Shown here piece after piece: positions 1 to 12,200 of a stretch of 64,000 bases of DNA. Made by a program: the position numbers and the translations under genes. Positions within the stretch are counted from its first letter, which is position 1. Each line of letters begins with the position of its first letter. The notes beneath the pieces are model-generated. The model was not told the origin of the DNA, did no database searches, and was given only the letters and a program-made list of their open reading frames with translations. Source of the DNA: Phoronis australis (lineage: Eukaryota > Phoronida > Phoronidae); the NCBI GenBank assembly GCA_002633005.1, contig NMRA01000179.1, forward strand, positions 78,333 through 142,332, written 5' to 3'.

Positions 1-480
1 GCAGTTAATGCAACCCAACTAAACAGATGATTGGTGTCTATATGAGGCCATCATATTTGATGTAATTAATAAGCTAAATTTAAGAAGGATCATACTGTAC
101 TGTTTTTCCATAGATTAAGATACACGTATCACTTGTTTAGTAAAAACTGCAACCATATTCTTGATAAATTAGAGATTGAGTTCTCACGGAACCCCAAATA
201 ATTTGGAAGGTGTGTCCACTGAACTTATAAGTGTTTTGAAAAATTGTGGAGCCAGTACTGAGTCATTTTTCATGAACTGGGTAATGATCGTGATAAAAAC
301 TGTTTGGAGAAAGAATGAAATGTTCAAAATAAATCAAATTAGTGCAGTCACCTCCGATAAATAATTTTTTTGTAATGCTGTTTATGTACAAGATTTTCAT
401 AATCCAATAATTTATCGCATGTAGCGCTAATTTATTATGATACATTTTATTGTAATCTGGTGTCTTAATTTCATTTTAAG

Positions 481-617
481 CTCCACAAAGACCAAATTAA
501 AGGGAACTTTTACCATAGATGATGCCGACAAAGTCAGGAAAAAGTTAACGAGCAAGAAAACCACAACCTCCAATAAAAAGCCCAGTGCGCTACCACTGGG
601 CAAAACAATGGTGAAAG
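481..617 (+). CDS. KIF27: Kinesin exon 1 in window (stalk)
   Basis: The acceptor is the TTCATTTTAAG at 470-480 and the donor is AAG/GTTTGT at 618. The exon enters with one base of a codon and leaves with one base. That base plus GT at 1688-1689 makes a glycine codon, so the join is in frame. It encodes a Lys/Thr/Ser-rich linker ([16 protein letters not shown]) with little family conservation, so its 5' edge is the least certain of the set. Confidence 0.7.
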
Positions 618-3600
618 GTTTGTTTTTTGTTATTTCTGATTAACTTCTTGTTCATTATCGCACATGTCTGTGTCTGATGTTACATTCTAAACATTTTTAG
701 CGAGGAAAAGTTTTTACAGACTCAGTAATTTGTTTGATGTTTGCATTAGATCTGTACAGCATTTGATCACAGACATTGCATTATGGGACTTTTGTGTATT
801 GCTGCCTTTGTGATCGCACTACTTAAGTTATTTACGTGACCTGTGTCTGTGGCCAAAATGATGCAGAAATTTGATAAAAGTTAGGAACGTTAGAAAATAT
901 GCCTATGCTGCTTAAATTGGGAAATTCAGAAATCAGGGGTGGGTTGAGTCGAGCAAGAGCGGTTGAAAACCAAATGTTTGAGAAGTTAGGAATGGATGTT
1001 TCCCAATGATCAATGTGATCACGCACACATGCTGTCAACATTTTTGCACTCAAAAACGATAATATTTGAATGCCTATCAGTCTCAGTTGAACATGCATGA
1101 GCCTAAAGAGCCATTTCACATCTTCTTTTAAAGAGTGGGTCCTGGTGTTTTCTCGCTTCAGAAACTGACTAATTGTTAATCAAAAAGAAACTAAATGCGT
1201 ACGTTTTGGGAGCTGCAAACTCTGTTGATATAGGTGTTCATGAACACACTGACATTTTTAAAGACATCTTGATCACATAATTTGTTATTGGGTCTTAAGA
1301 TGAGCATGGGCATGAACATTTTTGAAATTTCAGAGGGTGCATGAACCCAAACGTAGTCGTTAATAGGTATAAACAGATGCGGTGGAGAATTTGATGATAT
1401 TTAACCTTATGTCCTGAGGCAATACACTAGTTTATAAGCTACTGTTTTCAAAATCTCAAAGACAAATTAAGTCAAGTTGTGTCAACAACTAAAAGATGCA
1501 ATTTTGTTTGGAAGATATTTAGCGTCAGATGAATTTTTTTGGTGCGCCATTTTACCTCTTTTTCAGGAGGTCTGACTTTTTAGCTAGCCTTTGACTTTTC
1601 TGTCCTGTAACATTGTTTCTGACTAGTAAGCGATATGTGTTAGTGGAGACTAGTCACATGACCAACCATTACCCCATCTCTTGGCAGGTAAAGCTGAAAA
1701 TGGTAGCAAAGATTCCAACACAGTTAAGTTTGCTGATGACACCCAGAACGTTCACTTCGAGGTGGACAGGCTCAAGTCAAGCATTGATGTCCAGAACAAA
1801 CGTATCAAAGAGTCTCAGTTGAACATGCAGGAGTCTAACCAGAAGATGAGGGATCTGAGTATCAATATCAAGTCAGTATTCGTATTTGATCAGTAGAGGA
1901 GTACTACTGTTTTGAACAAAAGTTGACAAATTTTGTCAAAATTCGTCTGACTTCGTAAAAGTTATGTCGAAATCCCAGAATGAAAGCAGGAAAAAATTGC
2001 ACGTTGCCTAAATCCTTTTAAAATTTTCTGGGAAGTTGTTGCTTTGAAATGCCGCTGATTATCTATGAGAAGAAATATCGTCATCTGTTTTGAAAACTAA
2101 CAGTAACTGTGACAGCTGTGGTTTCAAAGTATGCTGGACCTATTTTGCCAAATCTACGTCAAACTCTACCCACAACTTTCATGCTCTTCATGTCACAATT
2201 ACTGAGTAATCAGACAAGTGTTGTTGGTGTAAAGTAGCACAGTTGTCAGATTAAAGTCTGGCACAGCGCTAATCAAGTCAAACTAAAGTCACACACTTCA
2301 AACTGGAATAAATCAAGTTAACAGCGTTGAATCTTCTCTTTGAACTTCATTCAAAACATTCCTTTATCAGGTAATCAGGAGTACTAATAGATTTTTCATT
2401 AACAAAAACAAACGATTTGGCATCAAAACTTGATACAGACCAAAACAATGTAATTCAGAGATGGGGCCGCAAAGGTTTTAATTTCAAAATGAGTTAGAGT
2501 AAGTGGATTGACAAAATTTCAGTAAAAACCAGTCGTAAATGGTCAGGGTGCAATGTTTCTCATTGACAAATGAATGTTCTTTTTGCATTCTTAAATTGCT
2601 TTCTGCTCGGTAAATGATGGACACTGTCTGAAAAGGGAGGGGACTCATATTAACAAAGAGTACACTCAATCATTGCTGAGCGTGAAATGTATACCCTTCG
2701 TGTTGACCATGACAAGACCATTTTGTTAGAGGACAAAATGTTTACAGCCATTCACTATTAAGACGTTAAATTTTTCAGTTGTTACGCACACATTTATAGC
2801 CACGTTAACTATTATTTTTTTGTAAATTACTGGAAAGGACTGGGATGTGACTTGGATGATGGACAAAATAATTCATGCTAGTGAAGTTCTTGATCCAAAC
2901 CTTTCTGGAATCTTACTGAAGTATTTTGCATGATGTTTTGTTGGTTCCTTCTGGAGATTGGTGACTAAACGACTTCAATCTGACTTCACTGTGTCTATTC
3001 ATGTTAAGTTAGACTTCAGGTGGTGACGCAGTAGACTTTTTGTGAGATAAGACGCAAGGGGACTTTATCTTACTTTCCTTGACGTCTTGGTGCTTACCTG
3101 TTACTGCACGATAGGAATCCACCTGAGGTTTGTGAGACCTCATGCTGATTTTCCACCTGCAGGGCTATAGACCTTATGTAGCAAGATGGTGATTTTGGCC
3201 TACTTCTCTTACCGAGTTCCTTCAAGTGGTCTATTTTGGTGGGTTATGATTCCCTGGTGGTAGGAGCCAGTTGGCTCTGCAATGTCAATTTTTCTGGAAA
3301 CGTTTTGATTGACTTAGTATACAGTGGTCTAAATACTTCAAATCCTGTATATTTGTGCAGAGAACCTGCTTTTGTTTACGTGGCTTCTATTTTGTTCCAA
3401 CTATGTCGGTTCACGTTTTGCAGATTGAAAGAGCAACTCATCCGTGAACTTGTGAAAACTGGAAAAGAATCGGAGAAAATGAACCATCAGTATGCTGAGA
3501 AAGTTAAGGCGCTGAATAAGGTGACTATTGTACCGTTGAGGCTGCCACTAATAATTTTATTCATTTTAATTTCATAAATTGACATTTATTTATTACCAGC

Positions 3601-6211
3601 ACTTGCACAGTGTTTGGTACATACTGGATGTATACGATCTTATAGACTGATTACCTTGAATGATCTTGTGTTCAGTAACTGAAGGAAGCTGTGTATAAGT
3701 ATACCCAATGTGATAAATCATATGATCATTCAGTGAAATATGTTTCTTCTGTGTTACTCAATATCTAATCGCTTTGCTGTAGCACACTCCAGTCTGAAGT
3801 TAGACAGCCACAGTGAAAGTAATATCAGATTTGAAAGAATTAATAATGATTTTGTGCGACCTACTGATCACTAATTTCAAAAAACTCTGTAGACAGTAAG
3901 AGTGTAGTCATGTAGTTCCTTTTAAAAAGCTCTTTGTGTGATGCAGGAACAAGCATCCATCGATTAGAGTTCTGATTTTTGGATCTGATGTCTGAACTCA
4001 CCTGAAATTTAAATAATCATGCCACTTGATTCCAGTTCACTCTAAGCATATCATGCGATTGGTCAATTTTTTAGTTGAATTTCAAGTACCTGCCAGTTGA
4101 ACTTTTATTGAGAAAAATGACTGCAGCCACTGTTCAGTTATTTTTATTTATTAACCTTACTTGAGCTGGTTGATGATGATTTTTGTGCTGGCAGGAAAAA
4201 GAAACAACTAGCAAGGAACTGCAGGAAGTTCAGAAGGCTTATCAAGATCTTCAGGTCAAAGGGCAGCAGGAAACAGCAGAGAAGAAACGTCTACAAAGGT
4301 ATCATTGTTTTGATTTAAAAAATTTTGAATGTGTATCAATCAAAGGTGCTGTGTTGTTTGAAAATCCTCAAGATAGGATTATTTAATGTTTAAGCTGTCA
4401 ATGTGCAAAAGACTAGTATGAAAATCTTTGTTCTTTATTGTTCCTTTAATAGTATGTTGTTTTGTTTACAGACTGTTTGTTACATTTTCTTTTCATAATA
4501 GCTGCATGGGACATTTTATGTTTCACTGAATAGATGCTCAAAGTATTCTGTCTCTGCTTAGACTGACTTTAACTTGTTTTCCAGTGAGTTCCGAAAGAAA
4601 ATTGAGGCAACCAAGGCAAAGCTAAACACTCTGCAAAAAAAGCAAAAAGACACTGAGAAAATGGCGAATATAACTACACAGACTGACAAGAAGTGAGTTG
4701 TTTACAAAATACAACCTCAGTTTACATTTAGTAGTTACATGTTGTTAGACAGTGATTTTTTCTTTTGCCAAAGATATAGAGCCAAAACGAAAAGTGTCCT
4801 TACATGAAGACACATAATAATTGTGGTGGTTACGAACATTATGTTGTTAACCACATCATCTCATACGGTCAATGTAGAAACAATGTTCAGTTTAGGAACT
4901 TGCTATCTTGTTTTATCTATCAAGTGACTGGATTGAGGTTATTTAAGGCCCTAGAATAATGTTCAAAATTTTCCAACTTCAGAGCATTGTGTCTCAGAAA
5001 TGGGTGATCTGGTGGTTCATGAAAGTTTCAGATACTGTGTTTTGCACACTGTTCTTCATAAGATGTTAGGAATGGTTTTCAAAATGTTCCACTTTTGTGT
5101 GAAAAGTTGGACTTTAATGGATTTTGTGACAAAACTCAAAAGTTGTATAAAATGATAGTGAAATGATAAATTAGAATACTGTAACAGCGATTTTGAGATT
5201 TCATCTGAAACATTTATGTCAAACGAAATTTGATTGATACCGTTGTTTTGCTATTGATTTACCCTCTTTTTCCTAACTTTGTGACTAAAAGAAGCGTGGT
5301 CACATGACCCACTTAATATCAGATTTTGATAAAAAGTCAAAAATTAAATTCTACAAGCTTTCTACTTTTAAAAAATATAAAGTATACTTTTACTGGGTCA
5401 AAATATTTAATTTGTAGATTTTTGGCTAAATGACTAGTCAGTAAAGTCTTGCATAACCTTAATTATAAGGATACTGTGACAGTTGTCTCTTGTTTAATGT
5501 TGTCAGTAAAGTCTTGCATAACCTTAATTATAAGGATACTGTGACAGTTGTCTCTTGTTTAATGTTGTCAGTAAAGTCTTGCATAACCTTAATTATAAGG
5601 ATACTGTGACAGTTGTCTCTTGTTTAATGTTGTCTATAAATAATAGTGGTCATAGCTATTTAATTTATAATTTTGTTATATTGATTCATGAATATTTATA
5701 ATTGATCCGGGAGACATTCGCCTCAGTCGAGCTGTTTATTGATTGTGGTGTAGAGATTCCAAGAGTATTTTTTTGCTGTGAGCCTCCTCGTAATTTGATT
5801 TATGTTTTGTAGAATTCAAGAGTTGGAGCAGGCTGTTGACAGAATGAAGAACCAGCATAATCTACTACAGAAGAAGGCTAAAGAGGAGAATGAGTTAAAG
5901 TCCAAGTTAGAGGTTAGCCTCAACTGTTGGAGGATCACAGTGTTTTGATGTCGTTAAATTTAAAGCGATCTTTCTTACTCACAAGCTGGGAGTGTAAAAT
6001 GTAGTTTTGATTAGACCACTCACAGTTCTTAAGGCAGTTGAAACACTTTAGTGGCTGAACTATTAATATTGAGTGTCTGTGTTACTAGTCAGCTGTGAGT
6101 CATTAGGTGCGCTATACCATCCCCTGATGCAATGTTTTTTACACGATATGGTAACAAATTGTACAAGTCACTTGAGGCCCCAGGAGTGAGTGAGTGTGCA
6201 CGCGTGCGTGC

Positions 6212-6252
<41 letters not shown>

Positions 6253-9200
6253 CGTGTGTGTGTTACATTTTATTTCTTGTATCTTTCAGTTGTGTGAAAT
6301 CAATTTCAAATCTAAAATATTGGATTTCCAGTCACATTGTCCAGCTATTAGAGCCTGGCCAACATTTTTTTGGGTCTCCCAACACATTCAATTTCCGGTC
6401 ACGGTATTTTCAAAGTATGGAGATGGTATTTTAAAATCTGGTTTCTTCATGACTAAAAGTGTGACATCGTGTTTTACAGCGAGAAGTAACAAAGGAACAT
6501 CAGCGAATCAAGGAACTGGAGATCAAAAATGAACAGCAGCAGAAGATATTGAAAAGGAAAAATGAAGAGTTGGCAGCCATGCAGCGTCGTCTGCGTGGGG
6601 GCAGTGTCTCCACTCAGACTATAGGGTACGCTGTGTGTGTTACGTGCTGGAGCGACATCTCTTGAATAAATTATTTTTATTTCAAAATTCTTATTCTGGA
6701 TACATTTGGTTTTACAAGATTGTGCTCAGCTTATGACGAAAAGTTGGTTACTATCGAGCCACATCTGGATTGGTAGTGTTTCTCCTATCTTACAGTAAGA
6801 TGTTGGCATTATTTAGTATTGAAGTTAAAACTATGAAGGCTTATTGATTTTGACAAATTTGCTGTCTCAAGTCTTGCATAAGTTTTCTTTTTGACAATCT
6901 TGCTAACCTGAAAATGTAACAAATAGACATGAGGCTCTCCTGAGATTAAATAAAATTCATGAGTTTTGAAGGATCCAATGAGCCATTACCAGCAGTTAAG
7001 TGCTGATGTCAGGATGCTGCTAATGTCCCAGGCAATGTTAAGTAGTTCAAGCGGAAATTTCATACTTCAAACCTGTATAAATTAAATGTGCGGCTGTGAA
7101 TTGTCCTGATGAACAAATTAATGAACTTTATTGGGTCCACGGTGTTGAGAATGCTAACTTGTTAAATAAAGAAAACAAATAGGTTCCATCAAAAACATGA
7201 ACCAAGGTTTTCAAAGATATTGTAGGTTTTTTAATTTCTGCTGGCCAGGGTCTGTTTGAAGTAAAGGAACGTCATTGTGTTAGTCTATAAATTTGGGTTT
7301 TACCAATTCCAAGATGGGATGTAATATTACACAGAGAAAATATTCTAAATATTCTGTCCTCAAATAGATTGAAGTAAGTGTATAAGAATTTTACTTATTA
7401 CGCACTATCACATTTCTTTTCATAATATTGCTTGATTTCTACAGGGTATTCCTCATGTTTTGTAAAAAAGCTTGAAATTATCGATCTTCCACAAAGCAGT
7501 TTTTGATGGCAAAATTTGACAGAATGATGTGTTCTTGTGATTTCAAACACTTATCATTAACATGTTTAATGAATCAGTAAAAGCCATGATTACTGACTGC
7601 AGTTTCTTCCACAGAGATGGCGACACGTTAAAAATGGAGGAACAGAAGAAATGGCTGGACGGAGAAATAGAAAAGGTGCTGGCTCAGAAACAACAGGTGG
7701 AGAAGTTGCAAGAGGTAATTAATAATTCGTAATATTTGTTGTTGGTAAAGGCAATGAGAAAGATATTACCAGTGACAACACAATAGTTTGTTTTATTTTC
7801 TATTTGTTGGTTAAGTTAGCTCATTTGTCAGTCTTATTTTGAGCTGTTGTATAGAGACCTGTAAACCAATACTGACCATGCGGGTTTGATGATTCTTGGC
7901 TGCATAACTGTGGTATACGCTGACACGTGTCCATGATCAGGTGTGCGATACCCAAAATCATCTTATTTCTTAGTTTTCAGAAGCTCACTACTTTGCAATA
8001 AATTATGGAAACTTTTCCAACCGTTGTTTTGTGACATCTGCATAACAAATCAAGCTAATTATAGAGACGAAAAACTCTTGACAAAACGAAATTTCACGTT
8101 TTCACCAAATTGCATGCTTTATAGGTGGGGTGTATTAGCATAAAGCATTGGCTGTTTTTAACATGGTTTTGATGAATGTACTTTATATTATTGTTAAACC
8201 TGTAAGCAAACATAATTCCAGGAGCTGAAAAAGCGAGAAGATATAATTGCGAGGCGTGAGGCCATTGCTGCAGAGAAGAGCGAGCTTGAAATGAAAAAGT
8301 TACGCTCCAGCCAGGTGCTAACAAAGGTATGAACTTGTCCTGTTGCAACATCTTGCATACTCACGTACTAGAACTAAGTATTTAGTAATTAAGTTTGAGG
8401 TAATTTTGATTATAAATTTATGCCAAACTCTCATCCATGTATAATCACTGCTGCCACTGCCTGTATTGTCTAAAAACAGGTGGTTTCATATTTGTCACGA
8501 AAGTCTAGCCTCAGTCTTCTGCTTTTCTCTGCATCATTCTGTTATTGACTTTTAAATCGTGTAAACCAGGACATAGCTACGGTCGTGCACCGGCTAGACG
8601 ATGTTGAGCGAAAGATAGCAGAGAAGAACCGTCAGTTATCATCAGCGACATCTGTTAGCGACCCGCATAAACTTACTGATGACATCCATGGATTACAGAG
8701 GGCACAAGTGAAGTTGAGGAAACAACGAGAGGTGCTGGACACCAAACTGTACGAGGGGGCGTTACTGTCACCACAAGAGGAAAGACGGTAAGCATTTTAA
8801 CATCTTACGAAGAAGCTATACATCAGAGAATGTTAAATAAAATGAGCAACATACTCATTTGTTTTGAGTAAGATTTGTTGAAACTAGCACACTAAAATCT
8901 GGAAACGAGGGCATATTTGCGGAGAAGTGCTATTAAGTTTGGATTTGTTCTGAATGTCAGAGTTTGTTTGTATTAATCATCATATGTTCTGTTTGGTTGG
9001 ATTTATTTAGAAATTTCTGGAGCTCTTTCCTAAGGGATATGATCAAAATACAGCATACACCAAATAAGATGTAGCAATATACCAGTTCTCTGTCGCAACG
9101 AATAGTGACCTGTGACGCTTCGCCTTTTCTACTAGTTTTTGATTGTGAACTTTGCTTGGCCTCAACCATCATTTTTTTCAATTTCTCATAAAGGATAAGT

Positions 9201-12200
9201 AGCTTCATCTCAAGAGCTGTGCCACAACAACCACTGACAGTGTTCTGAGATATTGTGGTCATTCACTACAATGAAAGAAATCTTAAATTTGAAAAGTGAA
9301 AGAAAGTGGAATTATTATTTTTTGTCAAAATTGGTGATATCTTACCGGAATAGGTTTTACTTGAGTCAACTAGGAGTTCAAGTTAACTTTGGAAGTGAAA
9401 TACTGCCCCCTGGTGTACGTTTATGTCCTAACAAACTGGGCAGAATGATGTACAGTGTTTTGTTTGACTATAGAATGCTAGAACTGGATGAAGCCATTGA
9501 TGCACTCGACGCAGCCATCGAATACAAGAATGAGGCAATTCACGACCAAGAGATGGAGCTGAAGAGATCCTCACAAATGACACAGGTGGGTAAAATATTA
9601 GCATCTGAGTGGGTTTTTTTTGCAGACAAGCCATTGGCGTATATTTGGATAATGTCAGTTTAAGGACCAAGACTAAGTTGCGAACAATTTTAAAATTTAT
9701 CCACTAAATAAGTTTGATTGTTGCATGGTGCCAAATGCATTGTTTAACAGTGGCAATGTAACTTGGGATAATATGACATCATTACTGCTATCCACCATAT
9801 AACTTTTATGCAACTGAATTCAGAAGTCAAATCAAAATACAGTCACTCAGATATATTTAAAGTGCAGACATAACCAAGGATATCCTAGTTTTACCACACC
9901 TGCTGAAATTGAAAACAAGAGTGTAGTCATGCAACATAATCACGTATATGGGTTGAAAGTTATGGTTTTGGTGACCATTTCCAGCCCATGAAACTGCGGA
10001 AATTTTTGGGTTTCAGCAGTTGCTTTCGTCATATCTGCCAAGTCTCACAATGTATCGATAACAGAATTCGACAGACATGTTTGCATTGTGGAAGGGGTGT
10101 CCATAGGCGGAATTAGGGGGGGCCCAGGGGGCCCGGGGCCGCCCCCCTTGGCTGCCGCAAAAAAAAAACAGTAAGAGCGCAGGGAAATGTTGAGTTTATT
10201 AATTAACCCCGGTAATTAGAATTATACGGGTGAAAAAACATTTAAATGTGTGCAGTTTTAGTGTTGGNNNNNNNNNNNNNNNNNNNNNNNNNNNNNNNNN
10301 NNNNNNNNNNNNNNNNNNNNNNNNNNNNNNNNNNNNNNNNNNNNNNNNNNNNNNNNNNNNNNNNNNNNNNNNNNNNNNNNNNNNNNNNNNNNNNNNNNNN
10401 NNNNNNNNNNNNNNNNNNNNNNNNNNNNNNNNNNNNNNNNNNNNNNNNNNNNNNNNNNNNNNNNNNNNNNNNNNNNNNNNNNNNNNNNNNNNNNNNNNNN
10501 NNNNNNNNNNNNNNNNNNNNNNNNNNNNNNNNNNNNNNNNNNNNNNNNNNNNNNNNNNNNNNNNNNNNNNNNNNNNNNNNNNNNNNNNNNNNNNNNNNNN
10601 NNNNNNNNNNNNNNNNNNNNNNNNNNNNNNNNNNNNNNNNNNNNNNNCCGACCTCCCCCCATTCGGTGCTATGCGCATCTACAATGATCGTGGTTCAGTT
10701 TGCGCAAATTTTTGCAGCCGGACAAAATGTTGGGCCCCCCCCCTTGTGATATCCTAGATCCGCCACTGGTGTCACCAAACAATTTTCTGATGGCTCCGTC
10801 ATTCTGTGCCCCCGTAGTCAATTGTGCTATTTTGGTGTTGGTATGTTGGAGGTTGCCTCCTTATCTGCCAAACCGTGCGAAGGAAATTTGACGGATATGT
10901 TCCTGTTGACAAGAGCATGCTAGACATTGATTTTCAGATCATTTTGCTCCCAAGTGTCAGATTTTATTTTTTAAACCTGCCACAATATCAACCAAGTTTG
11001 TTGAAGGATCATCGGTATATTTGACAGAAATTTTTTTTGTTAGGAGAGTATACTGTTGATGATTTCAAACAAATTTGACCTGCTATGCCCCCAAAAGGCA
11101 AATTTATTACAACATTTTACTCCTGGCTAGTTGTCTTCCAAGTTCTCTAAAGAAATATTGTGGAATTTTATTCTGTTAATAAGAGAATCCCTCTATATTT
11201 ACTGGTGGATCCAGCTACAGTTGTGCCCCCTGATGGCAGTTTTCCAAACATTAGCACACTATATTTTTACCTTTTGTGTTGCACAATGTAGCAGACTTTG
11301 TTAGAAATTGAAGAACGTTTGACTAGGATTCATAATACTTGTGATTCTGCGAAAAAAGCTGTTTTACAATTTCTGGACAAGAGGCAGAAATCTGTTTTAT
11401 GTGTTTATATTGTGCAGTAGGTTTAGAAATGTGCCGTTACATTTCTCTTACACAATTATTTTTAATTATTTCAGAGTGAAGATAACCTGGTACATAAACT
11501 GAGTTCCTTGAGTGCAACAGAAACTAAGTCTCTGTTGCACAAATACTTTGAGAAGGTCATCAACCTACGGGAGACAGAGCGACATCAGGATCTACAGATC
11601 AGCGAACTACAGGTTAGGAGATATAATCTTTGGCTACTCCAGCTAAATAGTATCCCGTTTCCTTAGTTGGTAAAAGTGCTGGTCTCCCTACAGTGTCAAA
11701 ATTTGTTCATTACATTTATTTACCCAGAAATAATATTCATGGATAGGACTGGGGATGGGTAGTCCCTGCTATATGTCCTGGTAATGTATTGATAAGTAAA
11801 CTAACAATTAATAATACCTTACACTATTTTGAAGGAAACTAATATGGATTGGGCGTAAAATGAACATGGCAGCTGTATTATGATTATCAAAGGGGGGTAT
11901 GAGAAGGGGGAAGGCAAAGATACTTTCATGCAGTAATCTTTTCCAACTACTGCACCCATTTGGTCTATTTCCCATGACTTAGATCCTAAAAAAATCAATG
12001 GCAGATGTTAAGAAGAAAGGAAGAAAGCATGGTGGCACAAATTAATGAAAGTCCTCAAAATTTGGAGGTGCATATTTGTCTGAATATGGACATCAGCCAA
12101 ACAGTTACACAAACCACTCTGCCTCATTTAAAGCTGCAATTAATGTCCAAATGACAAACCTAAGAGTTGTGTCTCCTTACTACCAAGTGCTTTTTTGTGG

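Noticed and set aside
6132-6532. Two overlapping open frames with Cys-Val repeats
   Set aside because: They are translations of the TG microsatellite. Only the part from 6480 is coding, as a kinesin exon.
8957-9262. 101-codon minus-strand frame with a hydrophobic segment
   Set aside because: It lies in a kinesin intron, has no recognisable family, and shows no splice or start context. A chance frame is more likely.
10199-10757. Several long open frames on both strands
   Set aside because: They consist almost wholly of N bases in an assembly gap.
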